Positions 27,630 to 36,382 of a DNA stretch of 64,000 bases are shown here, piece by piece (the first letter of the stretch is position 1; every line of letters starts with the position of its first letter). Source of the DNA: an uncultured Pelagibacteraceae bacterium (GTDB taxonomy: Bacteria > Pseudomonadota > Alphaproteobacteria > Pelagibacterales > Pelagibacteraceae); NCBI GenBank assembly GCA_902618855.1, contig CACNCD010000001.1, positions 62,001 through 126,000 of the forward strand, in the 5' to 3' direction. A model generated the notes under the pieces. It was given only the letters and a program-made list of their open reading frames with translations, was not told where the DNA came from and did not search any database. Position numbers and translations under genes: made by a program.

Positions 27630-28091
27630 ATGATTAAGTATTTTTTAAGTATATTTATTAGTTTATTATTTTTTAATCAAACTCTAGCAAACGATGTTAG
27701 CATTAAAGAAAATATTGATCTTGAGTATGTTTGTGATCTAGAAAAAAGAATAATAAAAAATTCAGAATACAATTATCAAACTTTTTTAGCCAAAGATTTA
27801 AATGAAAAAGGCTTAGATAAATTTGAAATTTTATCAAAAAAACCTCAAACCCTTTTAATTAAGGGATTATCATTATTTCTCTCAGATTCATCAAAATTAA
27901 ATGTTAAAGTTGTAAATAAAGATGTGGTTTTGTTTAAATCAATTGATCAAAAAAAAAACTATTCAGAATCGGGAATTATCACAAGAAAAACAGGGGAGTT
28001 AATCCATGAAATTACGAAAAATATCAAAAGTGAGAATGCAGAAAAATATATTTCAATTTATTCATGCAACAAACATGACAAAAAAGTCTGA
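27630..28091 (+). CDS. Small secreted protein, function unknown
   Basis: 153 residues: a signal peptide of about 20 residues (MIKYFLSIFISLLFFNQTLA) then a Lys-rich, beta/alpha mixed domain with just two cysteines (near residues 36 and 147) that could form a disulphide in the periplasm. No catalytic motif is seen. It begins 11 bases after the tmoX terminator, the first of three small envelope-linked genes placed between tmoX and tmoWV. No family is recognised. Confidence 0.65.
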   Translation: MIKYFLSIFISLLFFNQTLANDVSIKENIDLEYVCDLEKRIIKNSEYNYQTFLAKDLNEKGLDKFEILSKKPQTLLIKGLSLFLSDSSKLNVKVVNKDVVLFKSIDQKKNYSESGIITRKTGELIHEITKNIKSENAEKYISIYSCNKHDKKV

Positions 28092-28126
28092 TTTTTTTTT
28101 TGAGTAATTTTGTGTAAAGTACTATT

Positions 28127-28504
28127 ATGAAAAAATACCTCATCACTACAATTTTAAGTTTATTAATTACCTCAGTTGCTTTAGCAAGAAGCACAGGATG
28201 TAAAGAGGGTAATTGTGAAAATGGTTTTGGTAAATGGGTTTATACAGATAAAACTACTTATGAGGGTGAGTGGGTAGGTACAAAAAAAAATGGACAAGGA
28301 GTTGAAACTTGGCCCAATGGATACATTTATAAAGGTGAATTTAAAAACAGTGAGTGGAGTGGAATTGGTATTTTAACTTTTCCAGATGGCTCAACTTATG
28401 AAGGTGAGTGGGCCAAAGGATTTATGAACGGCAAAGGAACTTTTACTTGGGCTGATGGAACACAAAAATCAGGCAATTGGAAAAATGGAAAGTTACAAGA
28501 ATAA
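28127..28504 (+). CDS. Secreted MORN-repeat protein
   Basis: 125 residues. It has a signal peptide (MKKYLITTILSLLITSVALA), a short Cys-containing linker (GCKEGNCENGFGKW), then about four MORN repeats of the pattern YxGEWxxxxxNGxGxxTWPNG, for example near residues 44-110. MORN repeats form beta-hairpin scaffolds that bind lipids or proteins, and bacterial versions are often periplasmic or surface proteins of unknown role. Its last codons run directly into the next gene. It separates parts of the TMAO transporter without an obvious functional link. Confidence 0.85.
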   Translation: MKKYLITTILSLLITSVALARSTGCKEGNCENGFGKWVYTDKTTYEGEWVGTKKNGQGVETWPNGYIYKGEFKNSEWSGIGILTFPDGSTYEGEWAKGFMNGKGTFTWADGTQKSGNWKNGKLQE

Positions 28505-29056
28505 ATGTCTAGAGAAAATTATTTAAATAAGATTAAAGATTTACCTGAGAATGCAAAACAATTTGGTGGTTTAGTTATGATAATTCTAGTTATTATTTCC
28601 TCTTTTTTTGTTTTAAATATTATTTTTGGTGGCGGCGATGAATTAGTAAGAAAAATGAAATTAGAGGAGGAAAGAATTGCACAAGAAAAAAAATTAAGCG
28701 AATTAATATCAAAGCTACCTTCAGGAATATTAGTAACTTTTGATGGTACAGATCATCATAAGTTAACAAATGAAGTATATGAACAAGTTTGTAAGGCAAC
28801 AAAACTAATTCCTCAAAGGGCAATTATGGGTGCAAATTTCTTAAATTTTAGAGCACATGAAATTTATACAATTAATGGCAATAAAATTGACGAAACATTT
28901 GTTAAGTGGGATGGAGAAAATAATAAGTGCTTTGCAGGTTTTACAGTGAGTGGAAATAATGTTGGAGTTAATGAATCAGTAACAGTTAGTGGAGAAGCAT
29001 TAAGTTTTTTAAGTACAGGAATTGATACTAGAGTTTATTTTATTAAAAACTTTTAA
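28505..29056 (+). CDS. Single-pass membrane protein, function unknown
   Basis: 183 residues: a short charged head, one helix at about residues 23-42 (MIILVIISSFFVLNIIF), a 20-residue Glu/Lys-rich coiled region (KMKLEEERIAQEKKLSEL), then a soluble domain with two Cys (near 94 and 139) and many Gly/Ser turns. The soluble part probably faces the periplasm. It starts at the base after the MORN gene stop, so the two are coupled. I recognise no family. Confidence 0.65.
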   Translation: MSRENYLNKIKDLPENAKQFGGLVMIILVIISSFFVLNIIFGGGDELVRKMKLEEERIAQEKKLSELISKLPSGILVTFDGTDHHKLTNEVYEQVCKATKLIPQRAIMGANFLNFRAHEIYTINGNKIDETFVKWDGENNKCFAGFTVSGNNVGVNESVTVSGEALSFLSTGIDTRVYFIKNF

Positions 29057-29119
29057 GGAGAAACTATAATATTATGGATTTAATTTTATCTAAATTTCAT
29101 ATAACCTAATTAATTATTT

Positions 29120-30148
29120 ATGTCCGAGCCAGTAATCAAATGTGAAAATGTTTATAAAATTTTTGGAGCAAACGCTCAAAAAATGCTTCAAGATTCAAAT
29201 GGCAATGTAGATGCTAAAACTTTTCAAGAAAATGGATGCATTGTTGGTGTTAATAATGCTTCATTTGAAGTTTCAAAAGGTGAAATGTTAGTTGTGATGG
29301 GCTTGTCTGGTTCAGGTAAATCAACATTATTAAGATGTATTTCAAGATTAACTGATGCAACAGGTGGAAAAATTTTTATCGAAGGCCAAGATTTATTAAA
29401 ACTAAATAATAAAGATCTCATTGAACTTAGAAGAAATAAAATGGGAATGGTTTTCCAAAGCTTTGCTTTATTGCCTCATAAAACTGTTGTGGAAAATATA
29501 GCATTTCCACTTCAAATTAAAGGAGTCAAAACTGAAGATAGTATAAGCAAAGCAATGGATATGGTTAAATTAGTTGGACTTGATGGAAGAGAAAACTATT
29601 TTCCAAGAGAACTCTCAGGAGGACAGCAACAGCGAGTTGGTATTGCAAGATCATTAGCTGTTGAACCAGACATTTGGTTTTTAGATGAACCTTTTTCAGC
29701 TTTAGATCCATTGATTAGAAAAGAGATGCAAGATGAGTTTCTAAGACTTCAAGAAAAATTACAAAAAACAATTATGTTTATTACTCACGATTTTGATGAA
29801 GCTTTAAAACTAGCTGATCGTATAGCAATTATGAAGGATGGTATAATTGAGCAGTTAGATACGCCCGCTAATATTGTTTTAAATCCAGCTACTGAATACG
29901 TAAGAAAGTTTACAGAGGAAGTGCCTAGAGAAAAAGTTTTATTAATTGAAGATGTAATGGATATTTCTAAAGATAATCTTGGAAATTTAAAAGTTTCGAA
30001 AGATGAAATTATTGAGAATGTTGCTGAAAAAATTCTTACTCAGGATAAATCAGTAGCTGTAGTAGATAATAATAATAAAATCATTGGCTCTATTAACCCA
30101 AATAAAATAATCAATACAGTTTTTGGAGGAAGAAAAAATAGTAATTAA
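29120..30148 (+). CDS. tmoW: TMAO ABC transporter ATP-binding protein
   Basis: 342 residues, ProV/OpuAA-type ABC ATPase. Walker A GLSGSGKSTLLR near residue 60, Q-loop MVFQSFALLPHKTV, signature LSGGQQQRVGIARSLA, Walker B WFLDEPFSALDP and the switch His in FITHDFDEAL are all intact. The C-terminal 70 residues form a partial CBS-like regulatory tail (DKSVAVVDNNNKIIGSI), typical of osmolyte/quaternary-amine importers. It drives uptake through TmoV, whose gene begins 2 bases later. Substrate TMAO is inferred from the linked tdm and tmoX. Confidence 0.88.
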   Translation: MSEPVIKCENVYKIFGANAQKMLQDSNGNVDAKTFQENGCIVGVNNASFEVSKGEMLVVMGLSGSGKSTLLRCISRLTDATGGKIFIEGQDLLKLNNKDLIELRRNKMGMVFQSFALLPHKTVVENIAFPLQIKGVKTEDSISKAMDMVKLVGLDGRENYFPRELSGGQQQRVGIARSLAVEPDIWFLDEPFSALDPLIRKEMQDEFLRLQEKLQKTIMFITHDFDEALKLADRIAIMKDGIIEQLDTPANIVLNPATEYVRKFTEEVPREKVLLIEDVMDISKDNLGNLKVSKDEIIENVAEKILTQDKSVAVVDNNNKIIGSINPNKIINTVFGGRKNSN

Positions 30149-30150
30149 TT

Positions 30151-32304
30151 ATGGAACTTTTCAAGAAATATCCTAAAACTTTTCAATGGTTATTTTTATT
30201 ATTTGTTTTTTTTGCTCTATGTTTTGCAATAGAAGTTCCTGAAACATATAAATTTATTCGAGGCCAAGCAGAATTCGTTAAGGATCCAAATCAAAGCAGT
30301 TATGTGTTTTTAGGCAAAGAAGTAAGATACTATGCTTTCGATGTCTTCTGGAGATTACCTCCGTTGCTAGGATGGTTGCCTATTTGGATAAATGACTCAT
30401 TATTTTTCCTAATGAACGAATGGATGCCAATCGAAGTTTGGAATGAAGATACTCAAGAATTTAAAAGTCGTCCTATAATTTTACAAATAAGTAGAAATTT
30501 AACAGCATTTATGACCTTTCTAATACAGTTGATTAGAGAGATTTTATTAGGAGGTTTAGAAACTATAGTAGCTTTTACAAGTTGGGATTGGATAGATAAA
30601 AATCCTTGGGCTGAATTACCAGGATTACCGTGGACAATTGTTGCTGTAGGCGCAGCATTACTTTCATATAAACTTAGTGGCAAAGGTCTAGCTTTGTTTG
30701 CAGGTTTAACTATGGTTTATATTTCTATATTTGGTCAATGGAAACCTTCTATGCAAACTCTTTCATTTATACTGGTAGCAGCACCGTTGTCATTTATTTT
30801 TGGCCTAGCTTTAGGTATAGCAGCTTTTAAAAGTAAACGTGTTGAGAAAGCTTTGTATCCAATATTATTAGTGATGCAAACAATGCCACAATACGCAGTA
30901 CTGGTTCCGGCGCTTGTTCTTTTCGGAGTAGGCGATCATGCTGCAGTAATAATAACTATGGTTGTAGCTGTACCTCCGATGATTTTATTAACTATATTAG
31001 GTTTAAGAGCGGTACCCCCAGAAGTTATTGAAGCTGGTAGAATGAGCGGATGTAATAATTGGCAACTAATGTTCAAAGTATTAATCCCTACTGCAAGAAG
31101 AGATATATTAATTGGTGTAAACCAGGTTATCATGGTTTGTTTTTCGATGGCAGTTATTTCTGCTTTTATTGGTGCAAAAGGTTTAGGGTTTAATTTATTA
31201 TTGGCATTAAATCAGTTAAATATTGGGTTAGCACTAGAAGCAGGTTTATGCATAAGCTTGATTGCAATTTTATTAGACAAAATGTCTTTAGCTTGGGCAA
31301 ACAAACAAACCGATTATTTTGGTAATCTAACTTTCTATCAAAGAAATAAAAATATTTTATTTTTTGGAGCAACTGTAATTATTGGAATATTGTTGGCCTA
31401 TATAGGAACTTTTTTATTTAAAGGTAGTTTCAATTATTTATTTGAAATTCCACATAACAAAGGAATATCCACAGCAGATTTTTGGAACAAGGGGGTAGAT
31501 TGGATTTTTGATACCTTTTTCGTGTATATTAAAGCATTTAATACATGGTTGATTAAAGATGTACTTCAACCAATGAGAGCTTTGTATTTAAGAATGCCTG
31601 CGGTTGCTACAATAGTTTTAGTTGTTGGAGCAGGATACTTAATTGGTGGAACTCGTTCAGCTTTAGTTGTTTGTGCTTTAACTTTATTTATCGCCTTAAG
31701 TCCATGGTGGGACAGAGCTTTAGTCACAGCGTATATGGCAACTTTTGGAGTAATTGTGTCCTGTATTATTGGATTTACAGTTGGAACTTTATGTTTTCAA
31801 AATAAAAATTCAGCAAGTTTTATGTTGGGAGTCTGTGATATTTTTCAAACCTTTCCCTCTTTTGTATATTTAATTCCTGTAATGATGTTATTTGGTATAA
31901 CAGATACATCCGTATTAATAGCAGTTATAGTTTACGCAACAATACCCGCAACAAGATATACAATTGAAGGGCTTAGAAGTGTCCCAGCTGGTTTACATGA
32001 TGCAGCAACTATGTCAGGTGTAAATAAATTTCAAAGATTAACAAAAATAGAATTTCCTTTAGCATTTCCTCATATGATGCTTGGTATAAATCAAACAATT
32101 GTGTTTGCATTGTTTATGGTAATAATCGGTGCATTCATTGGTACAGAGGATTTAGGTCAATATATTCTAAAAGCATTATCAGATAAAAAAGGTGCGGGTA
32201 TTGGGTTAACGCTTGGTATATGTGTAGCCTTCATAGCGTTGATATTTGATAACTTGATAAGATCCTGGGTAGAAAAAAGAAAAAAACATCTAGGTATTGA
32301 TTAA
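30151..32304 (+). CDS. tmoV: TMAO ABC transporter permease, double-length
   Basis: 717 residues, two ProW-like permease domains in one chain. Each half has an EAA loop: EAGRMSGCNNWQLMFKVLIP near residue 295 and DAATMSGVNKFQRLTKIEFP near residue 615, each followed by a helix ending AFIG. About 12 or more membrane helices are visible. Most relatives have a single-domain permease that dimerises; this fused form resembles the long TmoV permeases. A hydrophobic N-terminal extension of about 130 residues precedes the first domain. It is coupled to tmoW by a 2-base spacer. Confidence 0.88.
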   Translation: MELFKKYPKTFQWLFLLFVFFALCFAIEVPETYKFIRGQAEFVKDPNQSSYVFLGKEVRYYAFDVFWRLPPLLGWLPIWINDSLFFLMNEWMPIEVWNEDTQEFKSRPIILQISRNLTAFMTFLIQLIREILLGGLETIVAFTSWDWIDKNPWAELPGLPWTIVAVGAALLSYKLSGKGLALFAGLTMVYISIFGQWKPSMQTLSFILVAAPLSFIFGLALGIAAFKSKRVEKALYPILLVMQTMPQYAVLVPALVLFGVGDHAAVIITMVVAVPPMILLTILGLRAVPPEVIEAGRMSGCNNWQLMFKVLIPTARRDILIGVNQVIMVCFSMAVISAFIGAKGLGFNLLLALNQLNIGLALEAGLCISLIAILLDKMSLAWANKQTDYFGNLTFYQRNKNILFFGATVIIGILLAYIGTFLFKGSFNYLFEIPHNKGISTADFWNKGVDWIFDTFFVYIKAFNTWLIKDVLQPMRALYLRMPAVATIVLVVGAGYLIGGTRSALVVCALTLFIALSPWWDRALVTAYMATFGVIVSCIIGFTVGTLCFQNKNSASFMLGVCDIFQTFPSFVYLIPVMMLFGITDTSVLIAVIVYATIPATRYTIEGLRSVPAGLHDAATMSGVNKFQRLTKIEFPLAFPHMMLGINQTIVFALFMVIIGAFIGTEDLGQYILKALSDKKGAGIGLTLGICVAFIALIFDNLIRSWVEKRKKHLGID

Positions 32305-32323
32305 AAATTTTAATTAATTTTCA

Positions 32324-32482
32324 ATGAACATTAAATTAATAAATATAATTGGTTGGATTTTATTCTTAGTATCCTCAATTGGTTTTATTATTTCAAGTTT
32401 TGGAAATTTTTGGGCTATGTTTGGAAGCCTTTTCTTTTTGGCTGGATGTATAGTTTTTTTGATACCTTATTTTTTTGATTGA
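32324..32482 (+). CDS. Small two-helix membrane protein, 52 aa
   Basis: A short ORF with two hydrophobic helices (IIGWILFLVSSIGFIISSFG and FGSLFFLAGCIVFLIPYFF) joined by a short turn, starting at ATG 32324, 19 bases after the tmoV stop. Its 3' end overlaps the convergent tmm gene by 16 bases. The clean alternation of hydrophobic helices without an internal stop supports coding, but high AT content makes hydrophobic ORFs easy to find by chance. No family is recognised. Confidence 0.5.
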   Translation: MNIKLINIIGWILFLVSSIGFIISSFGNFWAMFGSLFFLAGCIVFLIPYFFD

Positions 32483-33807
32483 TTTAAAAAAGTTTTTGAG
32501 GAGTCGTCCATTGCCGAAGCCCACGGGGTATGATGAATTGGAGCAACAGAACCAGTCACTGGTGAGGAAAAAGATTTGTTTCTGTAGGTCATGATATCTT
32601 CTACTTTGTGATGTTCCCATTCTTTAAAGTGTTTTCTAATCAATTCAAAGTCGATTTTTGGATAATCTGATAACTCATGAAGTTCTTTTGTATATTCAGT
32701 TTGAAAATCTATCATTTGATCTGGATTTTCTAATTTTTCCTCCATAGCAACCCATTTATTTATGTCTTTTTCAATTTCTGAACTATTTGGCATTTTAATT
32801 TTACCCATTATTACATCTCTCGCATACCAAGCTTGGCAGTCAAACATGTTAAAAGTATGAAATTGATCTTGCATTCCTAAGTAAAGTAATTTGTGATTAT
32901 CTTGCCACACAACCCCCTTGTATAATTTTGGAGGATATAATCTATTTCTAGTTTTTAGTTTCAAGTCTTCTGTTAAAAAAGGAAAATAATGAAGATAGCC
33001 AGAACATAAAATTATTGCATCAGCTTCTTGTTTGTGACCATCTTTGAAAATTGCTTTGTTTCCTTCCAGTCTATCTAAATAATGAACTTCTTTTACTCCT
33101 TTGGGCCATTTAAATCCCATAGGATTATTTCTGTAACCTATAGTTACACTTTTTGCACCATATTTATGGCATTGAAGAGCTACATCTTCTGCTGAATAAC
33201 TGCTTCCTAAAACAATAACATTTTTTCCTTTAAACTCTTCTGCATCTCTAAAATCGTGTGAATGCATAATTCTTCCAGGAAAAGCTTTCATCCCAGGATA
33301 TTCTGGAATAAAAGGAACAGAAAAATGTCCAGTAGATACAACTACGTAATCAAAAATATCTTTAGAAAATTTATCATTTTTTTTATCGAGAGATGTAATT
33401 TCAAAATCATTTCCATTAAAAATAACACTTAAAACACTAGTATTAAATTTAACTTTATTTTTTAAATTACCCTTTTTTACTCTACCAGTTATGTAATCAT
33501 ATAAAACTTCTCTTGGTGGAAATGATGGAATTGGTTTTCCGAAATGTTCATCAAAGGAATAGTCGGCAAATTCTAAGCATTCTTTTGGGCCATTTGACCA
33601 AAGATACCTATACATACTGTTAGGGACTGGATCGCCATATTGGTCAGATCCTGTTCTCCAACTGTAGTTCCATAAACCACCCCAATCATCTTGTTTTTCA
33701 AAACAAGTTATTTCTGGTATTTTTTCACCACTTTTTTCTGCCTGTTCAAAAGATCTCAACATAGATAAACCGCATGGACCAGCTCCTATTATTGCTACTT
33801 TCGTCAT
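32467..33807 (-). CDS. tmm: Trimethylamine monooxygenase (flavin-containing monooxygenase)
   Basis: 446 residues. FAD motif VAIIGAGPCGLS at the N-terminus, the FMO fingerprint FPGRIMHSHDF (FxGxxxHxxxF) near residue 175, NADPH motif VLGSSYSAEDVA near residue 195, and ILCSGYLHYFPFL (the FATGY-equivalent). Tmm N-oxygenates trimethylamine to TMAO with NADPH and oxygen. The length and the early MYRYLWSNGPKECLEFADYS segment match bacterial Tmm. It lies convergent to tmoV, close to Tdm, giving TMA to TMAO to dimethylamine in one neighbourhood. Relatives also oxidise dimethyl sulphide. Confidence 0.93.
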   Translation of the reverse strand: MTKVAIIGAGPCGLSMLRSFEQAEKSGEKIPEITCFEKQDDWGGLWNYSWRTGSDQYGDPVPNSMYRYLWSNGPKECLEFADYSFDEHFGKPIPSFPPREVLYDYITGRVKKGNLKNKVKFNTSVLSVIFNGNDFEITSLDKKNDKFSKDIFDYVVVSTGHFSVPFIPEYPGMKAFPGRIMHSHDFRDAEEFKGKNVIVLGSSYSAEDVALQCHKYGAKSVTIGYRNNPMGFKWPKGVKEVHYLDRLEGNKAIFKDGHKQEADAIILCSGYLHYFPFLTEDLKLKTRNRLYPPKLYKGVVWQDNHKLLYLGMQDQFHTFNMFDCQAWYARDVIMGKIKMPNSSEIEKDINKWVAMEEKLENPDQMIDFQTEYTKELHELSDYPKIDFELIRKHFKEWEHHKVEDIMTYRNKSFSSPVTGSVAPIHHTPWASAMDDSSKTFLNQSKK

Positions 33808-33936
33808 ATAATTTTTTTAATTAAGTTAAATTTATAAATGTATTTTACTAACAAAATACTAATAATTGAAATAATATTTATTATTAAAATTAACTTATAA
33901 TACAGTCCTTTTGTAGGGGTAGAAAAGAATATAATA
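33808..33936. promoter_or_regulatory. Divergent promoter region between tmm and glpK
   Basis: 129 bases, nearly pure A/T, separating two divergent genes, so it must hold both promoters. On the plus strand a TATAAT hexamer at about 33894-33899 lies roughly 40 bases before glpK. The last stretch before glpK contains TAGGGGTAG, which may serve as its ribosome site. I see no clear operator dyad. Confidence 0.5.
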
Positions 33937-35406
33937 ATGAAAGCTATACTAGCTATAGATCAAGGGACGACTTCAACGAGGGCAATTGCCTTTTCAACTG
34001 ATGGTAAAAAATTATTTTCATCACAATTAGAATTTAAACAATATTTTCCAAAAAATGGGTGGGTTGAACATAACCCAAATGAAATTTGGATAAAAACTTT
34101 GAAAGTAATAAAAAATGTTAAAAATAAATGTAAAAAAAATAAAATAAAAATTATTACAATTGGCATTACAAACCAACGTGAAACAACAGTTTTGTGGGAC
34201 AAAACAAATGGTAAGCCAGTTTATAATGCAATTGTATGGCAAGATAGAAGAACGGAAAATTATTGTAAAAAAATTAAAAATAAAGAAAACTTAATAAGAA
34301 AAAAAACTGGCCTATTTATTGATCCTTATTTTTCAGCAACTAAAATTAAATGGGTATTAGATAACGTTACAAAAGCAAAAAGACTTTTAAAAAAAAACCT
34401 TTTGCTATTTGGAACAATTGACAGTTTTTTAATCTGGAAATTGACAGGAGGTAAACTACATGCAACAGATGCAACAAACGCTTCTAGAACGATGCTTTTT
34501 AATCTAAATAAAAATAAATGGGATCACGATATTTTAAAAATTTTTAAAATAAAGAAAAATATTCTACCAGTTGTTAAAAATTCTGCTGATAATTTTGGTT
34601 TCACAAGCAGAAGAATTCTTGGAAAAAAAATATCAATTTCAGCAGTTCTTGGAGATCAACAAGCAGCAGTAGTTGGCCAAGGTTGTTTTGAAAAAGGATC
34701 AGTGAAAAGTACCTACGGTACTGGAGCCTTTGTTATAATGAATACAGGTAACAAAAAATTAATATCAAAAAATAGGTTACTTAGCACCATTTGTTATAGA
34801 TTAAATAATAAAACAACTTATGCCCTAGAAGGTTCAATTTTTATAGCTGGTGCTGGAATTCAATGGCTAAGAGATAAAATTAAATTAATTAACAATGCAT
34901 ATGAAACCGAAAAAATAGCACGATCAAAAAAAAATAACCAAGGCATTTATGTTGTACCAGCCTTTACTGGTTTAGGCGCACCTTATTGGAGCCCAAACTC
35001 ACGAGGGCTTATAACAGGCCTTACAAGAAATACTGATTGGAAAGATTTGGTAAGAGCAGTTGTTGAGTCAGTAGCCTATCAAAGTTTTGATTTATTTGAG
35101 TCTATGAGAAAAGATGGTTTAAGACCAAAAATTGTTAAAGTTGATGGTGGAATGGTTACAAATAATTGGTTTTCACAATTTTTAGCTGACATATTAAATA
35201 TAAAAGTAATAAGATCTAAAACAGAAGAAACAACAGCATTGGGAGTAGCCTTTATGGCAGGATACCAAGTTGGTGTTTACAAATCTCTTGGTCATATAAA
35301 ATCCAAATGGAAAAAAAGAAGAGATTTTACACCAAAATTGAACAAAACTTATCGAAATAAGTTATTGCAAGGATGGAAACAAGCAATTAGAAAAACTTTA
35401 GCGTAA
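33937..35406 (+). CDS. glpK: Glycerol kinase
   Basis: 489 residues, FGGY kinase family. The N-terminal ATP-binding loop DQGTTSTRAIAFS, TIGITNQRETTVLWD, LTGGKLHATDATNASRT, STYGTGAFVIMNTG, the FTGLGAPYW block and VDGGMVTNNWF are all diagnostic of GlpK rather than other sugar kinases. It converts glycerol to glycerol 3-phosphate with ATP. GpsA follows 7 bases later, an unusual pairing because GpsA normally makes glycerol 3-phosphate from DHAP. No glycerol facilitator (GlpF) is visible in the window. Confidence 0.95.
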   Translation: MKAILAIDQGTTSTRAIAFSTDGKKLFSSQLEFKQYFPKNGWVEHNPNEIWIKTLKVIKNVKNKCKKNKIKIITIGITNQRETTVLWDKTNGKPVYNAIVWQDRRTENYCKKIKNKENLIRKKTGLFIDPYFSATKIKWVLDNVTKAKRLLKKNLLLFGTIDSFLIWKLTGGKLHATDATNASRTMLFNLNKNKWDHDILKIFKIKKNILPVVKNSADNFGFTSRRILGKKISISAVLGDQQAAVVGQGCFEKGSVKSTYGTGAFVIMNTGNKKLISKNRLLSTICYRLNNKTTYALEGSIFIAGAGIQWLRDKIKLINNAYETEKIARSKKNNQGIYVVPAFTGLGAPYWSPNSRGLITGLTRNTDWKDLVRAVVESVAYQSFDLFESMRKDGLRPKIVKVDGGMVTNNWFSQFLADILNIKVIRSKTEETTALGVAFMAGYQVGVYKSLGHIKSKWKKRRDFTPKLNKTYRNKLLQGWKQAIRKTLA

Positions 35407-35413
35407 TTTTGTT

Positions 35414-36373
35414 ATGATAAAAATTTTAATTATTGGTGGTGGGGCCATGGGTTCTGCATTTGCAATTCCATGTATTGAGAATAAAAATAAAGTTACAATT
35501 ACTGAACCTTATAGCAAGACATTCATTAAAAATCTTTCTTCAAAAAAAAAATTTCATTCAGCTTTAAAAATTAATCTACCTAAAAAACTAATATTTAAAA
35601 AATATTCAAATCAGCTATTAAAAGAAAATTTTGATTTAATAGTTATTGCTTTAAGCCTTTCTGGGATAGATTTTATAGGTAAGGAATTAAAAAACCTTAA
35701 AGTCAAAACCCCAATTTTGATTCTTACCAAAGGGCTTAAATATGAAAAAAAAATAAATAAATTATTTACAATTTCAGAATTATTTAAAAAAAAATATAAC
35801 AGGGTAAATATTTCAGCTCTTAAAGGACCCTGTTTGGCAAAGGAATTGGTAAGAAAAAAACAAACAAGTGTTATCGTAGCAAATAAAAATATAAACATTG
35901 CAAAATGGATTGGTAAAAAAATTTCTACGAAATATTATTTAATTGAATATTCTAAAGATATAGTAGGAGTAGAAATTTGTTCAGCAATTAAAAATATATA
36001 TTCCATGATTATAGGCGCCGGTCAAAATTTAAACGCCTCATCAAGTTTATTTCAAAAGTCTTTAAATGAAATGAAATATTTAATTAAATACTTTAAGGGT
36101 AAAGAGACAACGATTGAAAGCCTTGCAGGAGTAGGAGATTTATATGTAAGTGCTGCGGGTGGTAGAAATAGTAAAATGGGAAGTTATTTAGGCAAAGGGT
36201 ATAAATTTAATATAGCAAAAAAAAAGTTTATGAAAAAAGACACTGTAGAAGGTGAACAATTAGTTAGAGAAATTGCACCATATATAATTAAAAAAATTGA
36301 TAAAAAAAAAATTCCTTTAATGAACAGTTTATTTAGTGCTATTTTAAAGAATAAAAAATTAAAAATCAGTTAA
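35414..36373 (+). CDS. gpsA: NAD(P)-dependent glycerol-3-phosphate dehydrogenase
   Basis: 319 residues. The Rossmann start IIGGGAMGSAFA, LKGPCLAKEL (the GpsA 'GPS/GP.A' substrate block), EICSAIKNIYSMIIG with the catalytic Lys, and LAGVGDLYVSAAGGRNSKMG are conserved. The enzyme interconverts DHAP and glycerol 3-phosphate. It is very Lys-rich and about 10-20 residues shorter than usual. Behind glycerol kinase, it could run in the oxidising direction to bring glycerol into central metabolism, or simply supply phospholipid backbone; whether another gpsA exists elsewhere is not visible. Confidence 0.88.
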   Translation: MIKILIIGGGAMGSAFAIPCIENKNKVTITEPYSKTFIKNLSSKKKFHSALKINLPKKLIFKKYSNQLLKENFDLIVIALSLSGIDFIGKELKNLKVKTPILILTKGLKYEKKINKLFTISELFKKKYNRVNISALKGPCLAKELVRKKQTSVIVANKNINIAKWIGKKISTKYYLIEYSKDIVGVEICSAIKNIYSMIIGAGQNLNASSSLFQKSLNEMKYLIKYFKGKETTIESLAGVGDLYVSAAGGRNSKMGSYLGKGYKFNIAKKKFMKKDTVEGEQLVREIAPYIIKKIDKKKIPLMNSLFSAILKNKKLKIS

Positions 36374-36382
36374 TATTAATTT

